Source of the DNA: an uncultured Eubacteriales bacterium
GTDB taxonomy: Bacteria > Bacillota > Clostridia > Oscillospirales > CAG-272
Direction of reading: 5' to 3'
Length of the DNA stretch: 33,908 nt
Assembly: GCA_934462825.1 (NCBI GenBank)
Contig: CAKSIP010000015.1
Coordinates: forward strand, 1-33,908
Every line of letters starts with the position of its first letter. The stretch's first letter is position 1. A model generated the notes under the pieces. That model saw only the letters and a program-made list of their open reading frames with translations. It was not told the DNA's origin and did no database searches. Below, one piece after another: positions 24,000-31,457 of the stretch. The translations under genes and the position numbers were made by a program.

Positions 24000-25810
24000 T
24001 GGAGCGCACAGGAGAAAAGGACGTGCGGAACGACGTGACGCTCGTTTCGGACGGGCAAGAAGAAAACGAAAACGCACTGCGCGTGGAGATTCAATGTATC
24101 ATCCCTCCCTCGGCCGAACAGCTGGAGAAGATCAAGCGCTTTATGCAGGCCGAATATCATACGGAGCCAATTGCGTTTGTGATCAAAAAGGATCCCTCCG
24201 TGGTGGGCGGCTTCCGCATTTTTGTGGGCGACGACAATTATGATTGGAGCACACAGGGGCGGATTCGCCAATTGAGGAAATCCTTTCAGGCGCTTCGCAA
24301 GGAATATCGGCAGGAAAACATCATTGCCCTGTTCCGGGAGGACATTGAAAAGTTTGAGCTGGATCCCGGTCATCAGCAGGTCGGCTCGGTGCTGACCGTA
24401 GGGGACGGCATTGCCGTGATTGACGGCCTCCACGATGTGGCTTATGGCGAGATTGTGCTGTTTGATTCCGGCATCAAGGGGATGGTGCAGGACATTCGGG
24501 CCGACGGAACGACGGGCATTATTTTGTTCGGCGACGACGGGGAGCTTTACGAGGGCGCCCGCGTGATGCGCACCCGCCGAACGGCCGGAATCCCGATCAA
24601 CTCCCGGATCCTCGGACGCATGATTGATCCGCTGGGCAAGCCGATTGACGGGCACGGCGAGATCGGGGCGAAAAATTATTACCCCATTGAACGGCCGGCT
24701 CCCGGTATCGTGGATCGTCAATCGGTCAATCGGCCGATGGAAACCGGCATTCTTACGATTGATTCCATGTTTCCTATCGGACGCGGCCAGCGCGAGCTGA
24801 TTATCGGAGACAGACAAACGGGCAAAACGTCGATTGCCGTGGACACGATCCTCAACCAAAAGGGGAAAAATGTTGTTTGCGTGTATGTGGCGATCGGACA
24901 AAAGGCAAGCTCGGTGGCGAAAGTGGTGACGACGCTGACCAAGGCGGGCGCGATGGAATATACCGTGATTGTTTCCTCGCCGGCCAGTGATCCGGCCTCT
25001 CTGCAATACATCGCCCCCTACGCCGGGTGCGCGGTGGCCGAGTATTTTATGTACCGCGGACGGGATGTGCTGATCGTTTACGATGACCTTTCCAAGCATG
25101 CGGTGGCCTACCGGACGCTCAGCCTCCTTCTGGAGCGCGCGCCGGGGAGGGAGGCCTATCCGGGCGATGTGTTTTACCTTCATTCCCGCCTGTTGGAACG
25201 GGCGGCGCAGCTTTCGTCGGAATTTGGCGGAGGAAGCATGACGGCACTGCCGATTGTGGAAACGCAGGCCGGGGACGTGTCGGCTTACATTCCGACCAAC
25301 GTCATTTCCATTACCGACGGCCAGCTCTTTTTGGAAAGCGAACTGTTTTTTAGCGGCCAGCGCCCGGCTGTCAACGTGGGACTTTCGGTGTCCCGTGTCG
25401 GCGGGGCGGCGCAGACCAATATTATGAAGAAATCGGTTGGCTCGTTCCGGCTGGATCTGGCGCAGTACCGTGAAATGCAGGTCTTCTCTCAGTTCGGGGG
25501 CGAGCTGGATGAACGCACGGTGCGCGAGTTGAAATATGGCGCGGGCCTGATGCAATTGCTCCGCCAGCCAAACCATGCGCCGATGCGCCTTTGGGAGCAG
25601 GTCGTAACGCTGATGTGCGCCCGGGAAAGACTGTTTTTGGATGTCCCGGTGCAAAGCATTTCGCGTTGCCAAAAGGGACTTTTGGACTATATCGAGCGGG
25701 AGCATAGCCGCACCGCCTTGGAAATCGAGCACGGACAGGTGTATTCGGAGGAAATCCACGCCCGCGTGATCGAAGCGGCTAAAACGTATATACACGAAAT
25801 TTTTCAGTGA
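23996..25810 (+). CDS. atpA: ATP synthase F1 subunit alpha fused to the delta C-terminal domain
   Basis: Alpha alternates with beta in the F1 head and carries non-catalytic nucleotide sites. The protein has 604 aa against about 505 for normal alpha. Residues 27-100 resemble the C-terminal domain of subunit delta/OSCP: PPSAEQLEKIKRFM, then KKDPSVVGGFRIFVGD, then QGRIRQLRKS. Alpha proper begins near residue 104 (QENIIALFREDIEKFE corresponds to its N-terminal helix). The P-loop GDRQTGKT is at 271-278, and the arginine finger is Arg467 in LSVSRVGG. The frame is continuous, with no stop or frameshift. The six-helix N-terminal domain of delta is not encoded here or in a neighbouring gene. The start is ATG 23996 with GAGAGG upstream, overlapping the atpF stop. 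Confidence 0.93.
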   Translation: MMERTGEKDVRNDVTLVSDGQEENENALRVEIQCIIPPSAEQLEKIKRFMQAEYHTEPIAFVIKKDPSVVGGFRIFVGDDNYDWSTQGRIRQLRKSFQALRKEYRQENIIALFREDIEKFELDPGHQQVGSVLTVGDGIAVIDGLHDVAYGEIVLFDSGIKGMVQDIRADGTTGIILFGDDGELYEGARVMRTRRTAGIPINSRILGRMIDPLGKPIDGHGEIGAKNYYPIERPAPGIVDRQSVNRPMETGILTIDSMFPIGRGQRELIIGDRQTGKTSIAVDTILNQKGKNVVCVYVAIGQKASSVAKVVTTLTKAGAMEYTVIVSSPASDPASLQYIAPYAGCAVAEYFMYRGRDVLIVYDDLSKHAVAYRTLSLLLERAPGREAYPGDVFYLHSRLLERAAQLSSEFGGGSMTALPIVETQAGDVSAYIPTNVISITDGQLFLESELFFSGQRPAVNVGLSVSRVGGAAQTNIMKKSVGSFRLDLAQYREMQVFSQFGGELDERTVRELKYGAGLMQLLRQPNHAPMRLWEQVVTLMCARERLFLDVPVQSISRCQKGLLDYIEREHSRTALEIEHGQVYSEEIHARVIEAAKTYIHEIFQ

Positions 25811-25866
25811 GAATCCGGGCGATTTGAAAGCAAATTTGAAAGCAAAGCGGGGGGAGGGAAACCAAC

Positions 25867-26808
25867 ATGGCAAACGCCGGTGAAATCAAACAGCGGATGA
25901 GCAGCATTGCCGAAACGAAAAAAGTGACGGACGCCATGTATATGATTTCCTCTGTCAAGTTGCGCCGCGCCAAGCGGGAGGTGCAAAGCACCGAGCCGTA
26001 TTTTCGGGCGCTGAAAGAAGAAATCAGCGAGCTGTTTCTTTACATTCCCACGACCGATAGCCGCTATTTCCATGTGCCGACGCCGGCGCCGGGCGCGCAT
26101 ATGAAGCATGGGATTCTTCTTGTGACCGCGGATAAGGGCTTGGCCGGCAGCTACAGCCTGACGGCGATCCATGTGGCGGAGGCCTATATGCGGCGCCATC
26201 CGCAAACGGAGCTGTTTATCATCGGGGAGTACGGGCGACAGTATTTCTTGTCGCACCATCTTCCCTTTGTGCCCGATTTCTTTTATCCCGCGACCTTTCC
26301 CTCGGTGTGGGAGGCACAGCGGATTTGTATGGATCTTTTGGAATATTTTGATGACGGGCGATTGGATGAGATCAATATTATCTATACCGACTACAAATCA
26401 GGGACAACCAGCGAATGCAAGCGCAACTGCCTGTTGCCGTTGGAGCGGAGCCGGTTTTATTCCCCCGACCGCGGCAAGGCCGTGTCGGATAAGGAGTTTT
26501 ACCCCGATCCCAATACGGTGCTTACCGAAATTATCCCGAGCTATCTGACGGGCTTCATTTACAGCTGTCTTGTGGACAGCTATTGCAGTGAGCAGGAGGC
26601 GCGCATGACGGCCATGAGCGAGGCCGGGGAAAACGCCGACGAAATGCTGCGGAATTTGCGTGTGCAGTATAACCGTGTGCGACAGGCGGCGATTACGCGT
26701 GAAATGACGGAGATTGCGTCGGGCGCAGCCGCCCTGCGGCGCAAAAAGCGCTTCGGTGCCTTGACGGCAGAGGCTTCCTTGACACAACAGCAAAGGGAGG
26801 AAAAATAG
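25867..26808 (+). CDS. atpG: ATP synthase F1 subunit gamma
   Basis: Gamma is the central rotating shaft. The 313-aa protein starts with the conserved helix IKQRMSSIAETKKVTDAMYMISSVKLRRAK-type pattern (written here in part) and ends with the partner helix containing NADEMLRNLRVQYNRVRQ and ITREMTEIASGAAAL. The Rossmann-like middle has LLVTADKGLAGSY. It is longer than the usual 285-290 residues: the middle domain near residues 180-215 and the C-terminal tail after the last helix are extended (KKRFGALTAEASLTQQQ). The ATG at 25867 has GGGAGGG upstream. It lies 56 bases after atpA and one base before the atpD start, in one transcript. Confidence 0.94.
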   Translation: MANAGEIKQRMSSIAETKKVTDAMYMISSVKLRRAKREVQSTEPYFRALKEEISELFLYIPTTDSRYFHVPTPAPGAHMKHGILLVTADKGLAGSYSLTAIHVAEAYMRRHPQTELFIIGEYGRQYFLSHHLPFVPDFFYPATFPSVWEAQRICMDLLEYFDDGRLDEINIIYTDYKSGTTSECKRNCLLPLERSRFYSPDRGKAVSDKEFYPDPNTVLTEIIPSYLTGFIYSCLVDSYCSEQEARMTAMSEAGENADEMLRNLRVQYNRVRQAAITREMTEIASGAAALRRKKRFGALTAEASLTQQQREEK

Positions 26809-26809
26809 C

Positions 26810-28375
26810 ATGGCGACCGTGAAAGCGGAAGAAGAAATCGTGGAAAGCGCGCGCGTAAGTGCGGGCGAAAACGAGAAAGAAAGCAAAAAAACAGAAAAAA
26901 GCACAGAAAATGAAATCAAAGCCAAAGCCGAGCGAAAGAGCGGAAGCCAAGGGGAAGAAGATCCGGCAGGGGAGCGCCACACGGGACGGATTGCCGGCGT
27001 GGGCGGACCGGTGGTGGACGTGCAGTTCGAAAAGGGCTGCTTGCCGCGGATCCGCGAAAAGCTGTATGTGACCTTGCACGGAGAAGTCCGTGTGATGGAG
27101 GTGGTTCAGCATATCGGCGCCGGATGTGTGCGTTGCATCATGCTCAGCCCCGGCGAGGGGCTTTGCCGCGATCTTGAGGTGGTGGCCACCGGCGCAACGA
27201 TTTCGGTGCCCGTGGGCGACTCGGTGCTGGGACGCATGTTCAACGTGCTCGGTCAACCCATTGACGGCGGCGATTCGGTGCCCGCTGACACGCCCCGGCG
27301 CAGTATCTACCGCGCCGCCCCCTCCTACGCCGAGCGGAAAACGACCGAGGAGGTGCTGGAAACCGGCATCAAGGTTATCGACCTTTTGGCTCCTTATTCC
27401 AAAGGGGGAAAAATCGGCCTGTTCGGGGGCGCCGGCGTGGGCAAAACGGTGCTGATCCAGGAGCTGATCCACAACATAGCCACCGAGCACGGCGGCTATT
27501 CGGTTTTCACCGGCGTGGGCGAACGGAGCCGGGAGGGCAACGACCTCTGGAGCGAAATGAAAGAAAGCGGCGTGATTGCCAAGACGGCGCTGGTGTTCGG
27601 GCAGATGAACGAGGTGCCGGGCGTGCGTATGCGCGTGGCGCTGTCGGGGCTTTCCATGGCCGAATATTTCCGCGACGAATGTCATAAGGACGTCCTTTTG
27701 TTTATCGACAACATTTTCCGCTTCATTCAGGCGGGCAGCGAGGTTTCCACCCTGCTGGGCCGCATGCCGTCGGCGGTGGGCTACCAGCCGACGCTGGCGA
27801 ACGATCTCGGCGAGCTGGAGGAGAGGATTGCCTCTACGCAAAACGGCTCGGTTACTTCGGTGCAGGCGATTTATGTGCCGGCGGACGACCTGACCGATCC
27901 CGCCCCGGCCACCACGTTTGCCCATTTGGACGCAACCACGGTGCTGAGCCGCAAGATCGCGGAGCTGGGTATCTATCCGGCGGTGGATCCGCTGGCCTCC
28001 TCCTCCCGTGCCTTGGAGGCGCAGGTGGTGGGAGAAGAACATTATCAGGTGGCGCGCCGTGTGCAGGAGCTTTTGGAGCATTATAAAGAGTTGCAGGACA
28101 TCATCGCCATTCTCGGCATGGATGAGCTGAGCGAGGAGGACAAGCAGGCGGTGTACCGCGCCCGCAAGATTCAGCGCTTCCTTTCCCAGCCCTTCAGCGT
28201 GGCCGAAAAGTTTACCGGAGTGCCCGGCGTTTATGTGCCGCTGGCGGAAACCGTGCGCGGCTTTAAGGCCATTGTGGACGGCGAAACGGACGACTTGCCC
28301 GAGGCGGCCTTCTTCAACGTGGGTACGATTGATCAGGCGAGAGAAAAGGCGCGAACCATCGAGCAAACCAACTAA
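26810..28375 (+). CDS. atpD: ATP synthase F1 subunit beta with charged N-terminal extension
   Basis: Beta carries the catalytic sites for ATP synthesis. The normal start of the family (GRIAGVGGPVVDVQF) appears only at about residue 59. The first 55 residues are an added stretch rich in Glu, Lys, Ser and Ala with no visible fold. The P-loop GGAGVGKT is at 206-213, and GERSREGND and the DELSEEDK segment (in place of the usual DELSEEDKLTV run) are in place. Total length is 521 aa against about 465. The ATG at 26810 has GGGAGG at about nine bases and is one base after the atpG stop; later in-frame starts near the normal beginning lack comparable sites. The extension also uses tandem AAAGCAGAAA-like codons typical of the window's repeats. 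Confidence 0.94.
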   Translation: MATVKAEEEIVESARVSAGENEKESKKTEKSTENEIKAKAERKSGSQGEEDPAGERHTGRIAGVGGPVVDVQFEKGCLPRIREKLYVTLHGEVRVMEVVQHIGAGCVRCIMLSPGEGLCRDLEVVATGATISVPVGDSVLGRMFNVLGQPIDGGDSVPADTPRRSIYRAAPSYAERKTTEEVLETGIKVIDLLAPYSKGGKIGLFGGAGVGKTVLIQELIHNIATEHGGYSVFTGVGERSREGNDLWSEMKESGVIAKTALVFGQMNEVPGVRMRVALSGLSMAEYFRDECHKDVLLFIDNIFRFIQAGSEVSTLLGRMPSAVGYQPTLANDLGELEERIASTQNGSVTSVQAIYVPADDLTDPAPATTFAHLDATTVLSRKIAELGIYPAVDPLASSSRALEAQVVGEEHYQVARRVQELLEHYKELQDIIAILGMDELSEEDKQAVYRARKIQRFLSQPFSVAEKFTGVPGVYVPLAETVRGFKAIVDGETDDLPEAAFFNVGTIDQAREKARTIEQTN

Positions 28376-28432
28376 GGCGGCAGAACGGACTGCCTGCCGT
28401 GAAATTTTGCAAAAAGGAGGCGGCGGAGGAAA

Positions 28433-28729
28433 ATGAGGAGCTTTCCCTTGGCAATTTTGTCCCCCGAAAGGGCGTTTTTTGTGGGCGACTGCGTTTCGCT
28501 GGTGATTCCGATCAGTGACGGTATGCTGGGCATTATGGCGGGCCATACGCCGCTGACGGCGGCGATCCGGGACGGCGAGGTGGCGTACACTTTGCCCGAC
28601 GGACGGCGTGAAATCTGTGCCGTGACGCGCGGAATGGTGAGCGTTTCGGCGGCCGGGGTGCGCCTGCTTTGTGAATCGGCGCTGGCCCCCGATGAGATTG
28701 ACGAGGCGGCCGAAAAACGCCGGATTTAA
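28433..28729 (+). CDS. atpC: ATP synthase F1 subunit epsilon, N-terminal domain only
   Basis: Epsilon couples the shaft to the c-ring through its beta-sandwich and can inhibit ATP hydrolysis through its C-terminal helices. This frame gives 98 residues covering the sandwich, with the signature GMLGIMAGHTPLTAAI at about 31-46. It ends at TAA (28727-28729) just as the first helix begins (DEIDEAAEKRRI). The same frame then continues for 42 codons with a good match to the epsilon C-terminal helices. The ATG at 28433 has GGAGG a few bases upstream. The truncated protein should still bind gamma and the ring but would lack the inhibitory element, unless the stop is read through. Confidence 0.88.
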   Translation: MRSFPLAILSPERAFFVGDCVSLVIPISDGMLGIMAGHTPLTAAIRDGEVAYTLPDGRREICAVTRGMVSVSAAGVRLLCESALAPDEIDEAAEKRRI

Positions 28730-28858
28730 GCGGAGCTTTTGCACCTCAAGGAAAAGCAAGGACATAAGGATTTTCTGATGACGCAGCTTGCGTTGGCCAA
28801 GGCGATCAACAACCTCAAGGTCAAGCGGCACGACGCCATGAAAATCAACCATCAGTAA
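28730..28858 (+). pseudogene. In-frame remnant of the epsilon C-terminal helical domain
   Basis: After the TAA, the frame encodes AELLHLKEKQGHKDFLMTQL and then ALAKAINNLKVKRHDAMK, ending at a second TAA at 28856-28858. This is the usual two-helix end of epsilon. Together with the first 98 residues and the stop codon it would make 141 codons, the normal length. Possible internal starts are a TTG at 28739 (GGAG three bases before it) and an ATG at 28778, neither convincing. Confidence 0.8.
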
Positions 28859-28956
28859 ATCCGGTCAAGGCTTCCGACCGCGGCGGGACTGCGCCGCGGG
28901 AACCGCAAAAATCAGAACGCAGAAAGTAAAACGCAGAAAACAAAACGCAGAAAAAA

Positions 28957-29033
28957 GGATGGCTGAAATTTACCCGTACAAATCCGTGCTTTATGGGCTT
29001 GTACAGTAAAATTTCAGCCATCCCCTTGTTTTT
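28957..29033. terminator. Bidirectional terminator between atpC and recG
   Basis: GGATGGCTGAAATTT pairs perfectly with AAATTTCAGCCATCC. Inside lies a second pairing (GTACAA/TTGTAC). T-runs follow on the plus strand (TTGTTTTTTG) and on the minus strand (TTTTTT). It ends the ATP synthase operon and the convergent recG transcript. Upstream, the unit AAAACGCAGAAA is repeated three times (about 28911-28952). Confidence 0.88.
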
Positions 29034-29048
29034 TGAACGATTGTGGAT

Positions 29049-31286
29049 TCAGTTCATGGTGCCGGCCTCCAAGGCAAATAAGCGCTCTACCGAGCGGCGC
29101 AAAAGCGGATGGGCCGCAAGAGAGGGATCGGACGAAACCAGCGCCGCGGCATCGGCAACGGCTTCGGTAAAGAGCGAGGGATCGTCGCAAAGCTCGGCCA
29201 AGCGCAGACGCAGACCGCCGCTTTGGCGGATGCTGTCGGCGGCGCCTGTGCGAAAGAAATCGCCCGGCCCGCGCAGGGCAAGATCCTGCTCGGCAATGGC
29301 GTAGCCGTCGTACAGCGTGCAAAGCGCATGCAAACGCTGGCCGGAGGGGGAGGTGTTTCCTTTCGCCGCGGCGTCCGACACCAGCACGCAGTAGGATTTT
29401 CTCGTTCCGCGGCCGACGCGGCCGCGCAGCTGATGAAGCTGAGAAAGGCCGAAGCGGTCGGCGTTTTCGACAATCATCAGGCAGGCGTTGGGCACGTTGA
29501 CGCCGACTTCAATCACGGTGGTGGAAACCAGAATCTGCACCCGCCCCTCGGTAAATTCCTGCATGACGGATTCTTTTTCCGCGCTTTTCATGCGCCCGTG
29601 CAAAAAAGCCACGTGAAATTGCGGGAAGCGGGCGGCCAGCTTTTCGGAAAATTCCACGGCTGTTTTGAGAGGGGTGCGGCCGTCCCGACGAATGGAGCCG
29701 TCGGACGAAATGTCGGAAAGCGACAGCGCGCCGTAGCCGGCTTCTTCCTCTTCCGGTTCCTCGACCGCCGGGCAGACAATGTAAACCTGTCCGCCGGCGT
29801 TGACTTGCTTTTCAATAAAGGCTTCTAAACGGGGACGGTAACTCTCGTCCACGGCAAAGGTGTCAACGCGTTGCCGTCCGGGTGGCATGGTGCGGATGCG
29901 GGAAATGTCCAGATCGCCGTATAGAATCAGCGCCATGGAGCGCGGAATCGGCGTAGCGCTCATGACCAACAAATGCGCACGGGCGTTTTTGCCGGCCAGC
30001 GCCGCGCGTTGCCCGACGCCGAAGCGATGCTGTTCGTCGGTGACGACAAGACCGGGGGCGGCAAAGTCCACCCCATCGGACAGCAGCGCTTGCGTACCGA
30101 TGACAACAGGCAACCGTTCGGAAGGCTCGGCGGCGATCAAGGCCTGCCGGATCTTTTTCTTTTGGGCGGCGGGCGTGGCTCCGATCAGGAGCGCGCAGGG
30201 AATCCCCATGCGGCCGAACAAGGCCGAAAGATCGGCAAAATGCTGTCGCGCCAGAATTTCGGTGGGCGCCATCAGAACGGCCTGTCGCCCGTTTTTGACG
30301 GCGACATACATGGCGGCGGCGGCGCAAACGGTTTTTCCGCAGCCCACGTCGCCCACCAGCATGCGGTTCATGGGAACATCCTTTTGCATGTCGCATAGAA
30401 TTTCCCCGACGGCGTTCTTTTGATCGGGCGTGAGCCGGTAGGGAAGCGACGCGAGAAAGGCATCCAGCGACGTATCGGAGCATATCGGCGCGCCGTGGGG
30501 ACGATCCAGCCGCTTGGTCATGGACATCCCGACGGAAAAATGGAAAAATTCATCGTAGATCAGCCGTTTTTTGGCGACGGCCAGCGCCCGGTAGTCGTCG
30601 GGAAAATGAATGCTTCGGAGCGCCTCGATTAAGGAGCAAAGGCCGTGGCGCGCCAGCAGCTCGCCCGGAACGGGATCCTCGATGGTGTCCCCCACCAGGG
30701 AAAGCGCCGTCAGAACGGCGGCCGACAATTGCTTGCCGTTCAGCCCCTCGGTCATCCGGTAGACCGGCACAAGCGCCGGCGGGGGCGAGGCCTCGTTCCA
30801 AGGCTCACAGACGGGGGAGGAAAGGGCAAAGCGCTTTCCGGTGCGTTCCACCCGGCCGTAAAAGCGAAATTCCGCGCCAAGCGGAAATTTGTCTCGCAGA
30901 TAGGGCTGATTGAAAAAGGTGATTTCGGCGGTGCCGCTTTCGTCGTAGGCGCGAAATTTTAACAAAGACATGCCGCGCCGGACGGTTGTACAGCGAGGCT
31001 CCGTGCCGACGGTGAGGAGCAGGGCGCATTTTTCGCCCGTCATGGCCGCTTCAAACAAAGAATGAATATCGCCTCGGTTTTCGTAGGCTCTGGGATAATG
31101 GTGCAAAAGATCGCCCAGCGTGAAGATGCCTAACCGCGCATACGCGGCCGCGCGAACCTGACCGACACCGGGCAGGGCGCGCACGGAGGTGTCGGGCGAC
31201 AGCGTACCGCCGCGCGGGGAGGATTCTTTTTCAATAGGACGCCGGGTTGCGTCGGGCATGGCCGCCACCGCCTTTCGTTTTTTCAT
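29049..31286 (-). CDS. recG: ATP-dependent DNA helicase RecG
   Basis: RecG remodels stalled replication forks and Holliday junctions. The protein has up to 745 aa. The N-terminal wedge domain (OB fold) contains LPGVGQVRAAAYARLGIFTLGDLL. Helicase motif I is VGDVGCGKT, the Walker B box is TDEQHRFG, motif III is SATPIPRS, and motif VI is QLRGRVGRG. The C-terminal GDFFRTGAAD region is typical. Two starts are possible: ATG 31286, embedded in a seven-base tandem repeat, or ATG 31259 with AAAGG upstream (736 aa). The promoter at 31331-31359 lies just upstream and is separate from feoAB. Confidence 0.95.
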   Translation of the reverse strand: MKKRKAVAAMPDATRRPIEKESSPRGGTLSPDTSVRALPGVGQVRAAAYARLGIFTLGDLLHHYPRAYENRGDIHSLFEAAMTGEKCALLLTVGTEPRCTTVRRGMSLLKFRAYDESGTAEITFFNQPYLRDKFPLGAEFRFYGRVERTGKRFALSSPVCEPWNEASPPPALVPVYRMTEGLNGKQLSAAVLTALSLVGDTIEDPVPGELLARHGLCSLIEALRSIHFPDDYRALAVAKKRLIYDEFFHFSVGMSMTKRLDRPHGAPICSDTSLDAFLASLPYRLTPDQKNAVGEILCDMQKDVPMNRMLVGDVGCGKTVCAAAAMYVAVKNGRQAVLMAPTEILARQHFADLSALFGRMGIPCALLIGATPAAQKKKIRQALIAAEPSERLPVVIGTQALLSDGVDFAAPGLVVTDEQHRFGVGQRAALAGKNARAHLLVMSATPIPRSMALILYGDLDISRIRTMPPGRQRVDTFAVDESYRPRLEAFIEKQVNAGGQVYIVCPAVEEPEEEEAGYGALSLSDISSDGSIRRDGRTPLKTAVEFSEKLAARFPQFHVAFLHGRMKSAEKESVMQEFTEGRVQILVSTTVIEVGVNVPNACLMIVENADRFGLSQLHQLRGRVGRGTRKSYCVLVSDAAAKGNTSPSGQRLHALCTLYDGYAIAEQDLALRGPGDFFRTGAADSIRQSGGLRLRLAELCDDPSLFTEAVADAAALVSSDPSLAAHPLLRRSVERLFALEAGTMN

Positions 31287-31307
31287 GCTTCATGCTTCAT
31301 GCTTCAT
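31284..31307 (-). repeat. Heptamer tandem repeat at the recG start
   Basis: On the minus strand ATGAAGC occurs three times in a row and is followed by ATGAAAA, the start of recG. A palindrome ATGGG-GTT-CCCAT (31306-31318) precedes it. Each repeat puts an ATG in a different frame. Confidence 0.8.
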
Positions 31308-31330
31308 GGGAACCCCATATTCTTTATTTT

Positions 31331-31359
31331 ATTATACACGTCCGTGCCGTTTCTGTCAA
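31331..31359 (-). promoter_or_regulatory. Sigma-A type promoter of recG
   Basis: The minus strand reads TTGACA, a 17-base spacer, then TATAAT, a perfect consensus. The start would be near 31324, about 40 bases upstream of recG. No terminator was seen between feoB and this promoter. Confidence 0.88.
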
Positions 31360-31457
31360 GAAAAAAGCAACAGCGCGGGCGCGAAGGCTCCGAAAAGGCA
31401 AGTGCGGCGGTCGGGTTTTCGCTGATCCAAGGGTGCGACAAGACCGGGATTTGGCTG

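Noticed and set aside
23996..24320. Delta-alpha fusion as a frameshift or missed stop between two genes
   Set aside because: The frame is continuous, no stop is bypassed, there is no internal ribosome site and start at the alpha boundary, and the delta part begins already without its N-terminal domain.
28727..28729. TAA in epsilon as a reassigned codon
   Set aside because: TAA ends several other genes in the window normally (for example tmk, spoIIR, atpD), so a genome-wide reassignment is excluded.
31284..31307. CRISPR-like array from short repeated units
   Set aside because: The units are 6-8 bases, directly tandem and without unique spacers. These are microsatellite-type repeats.
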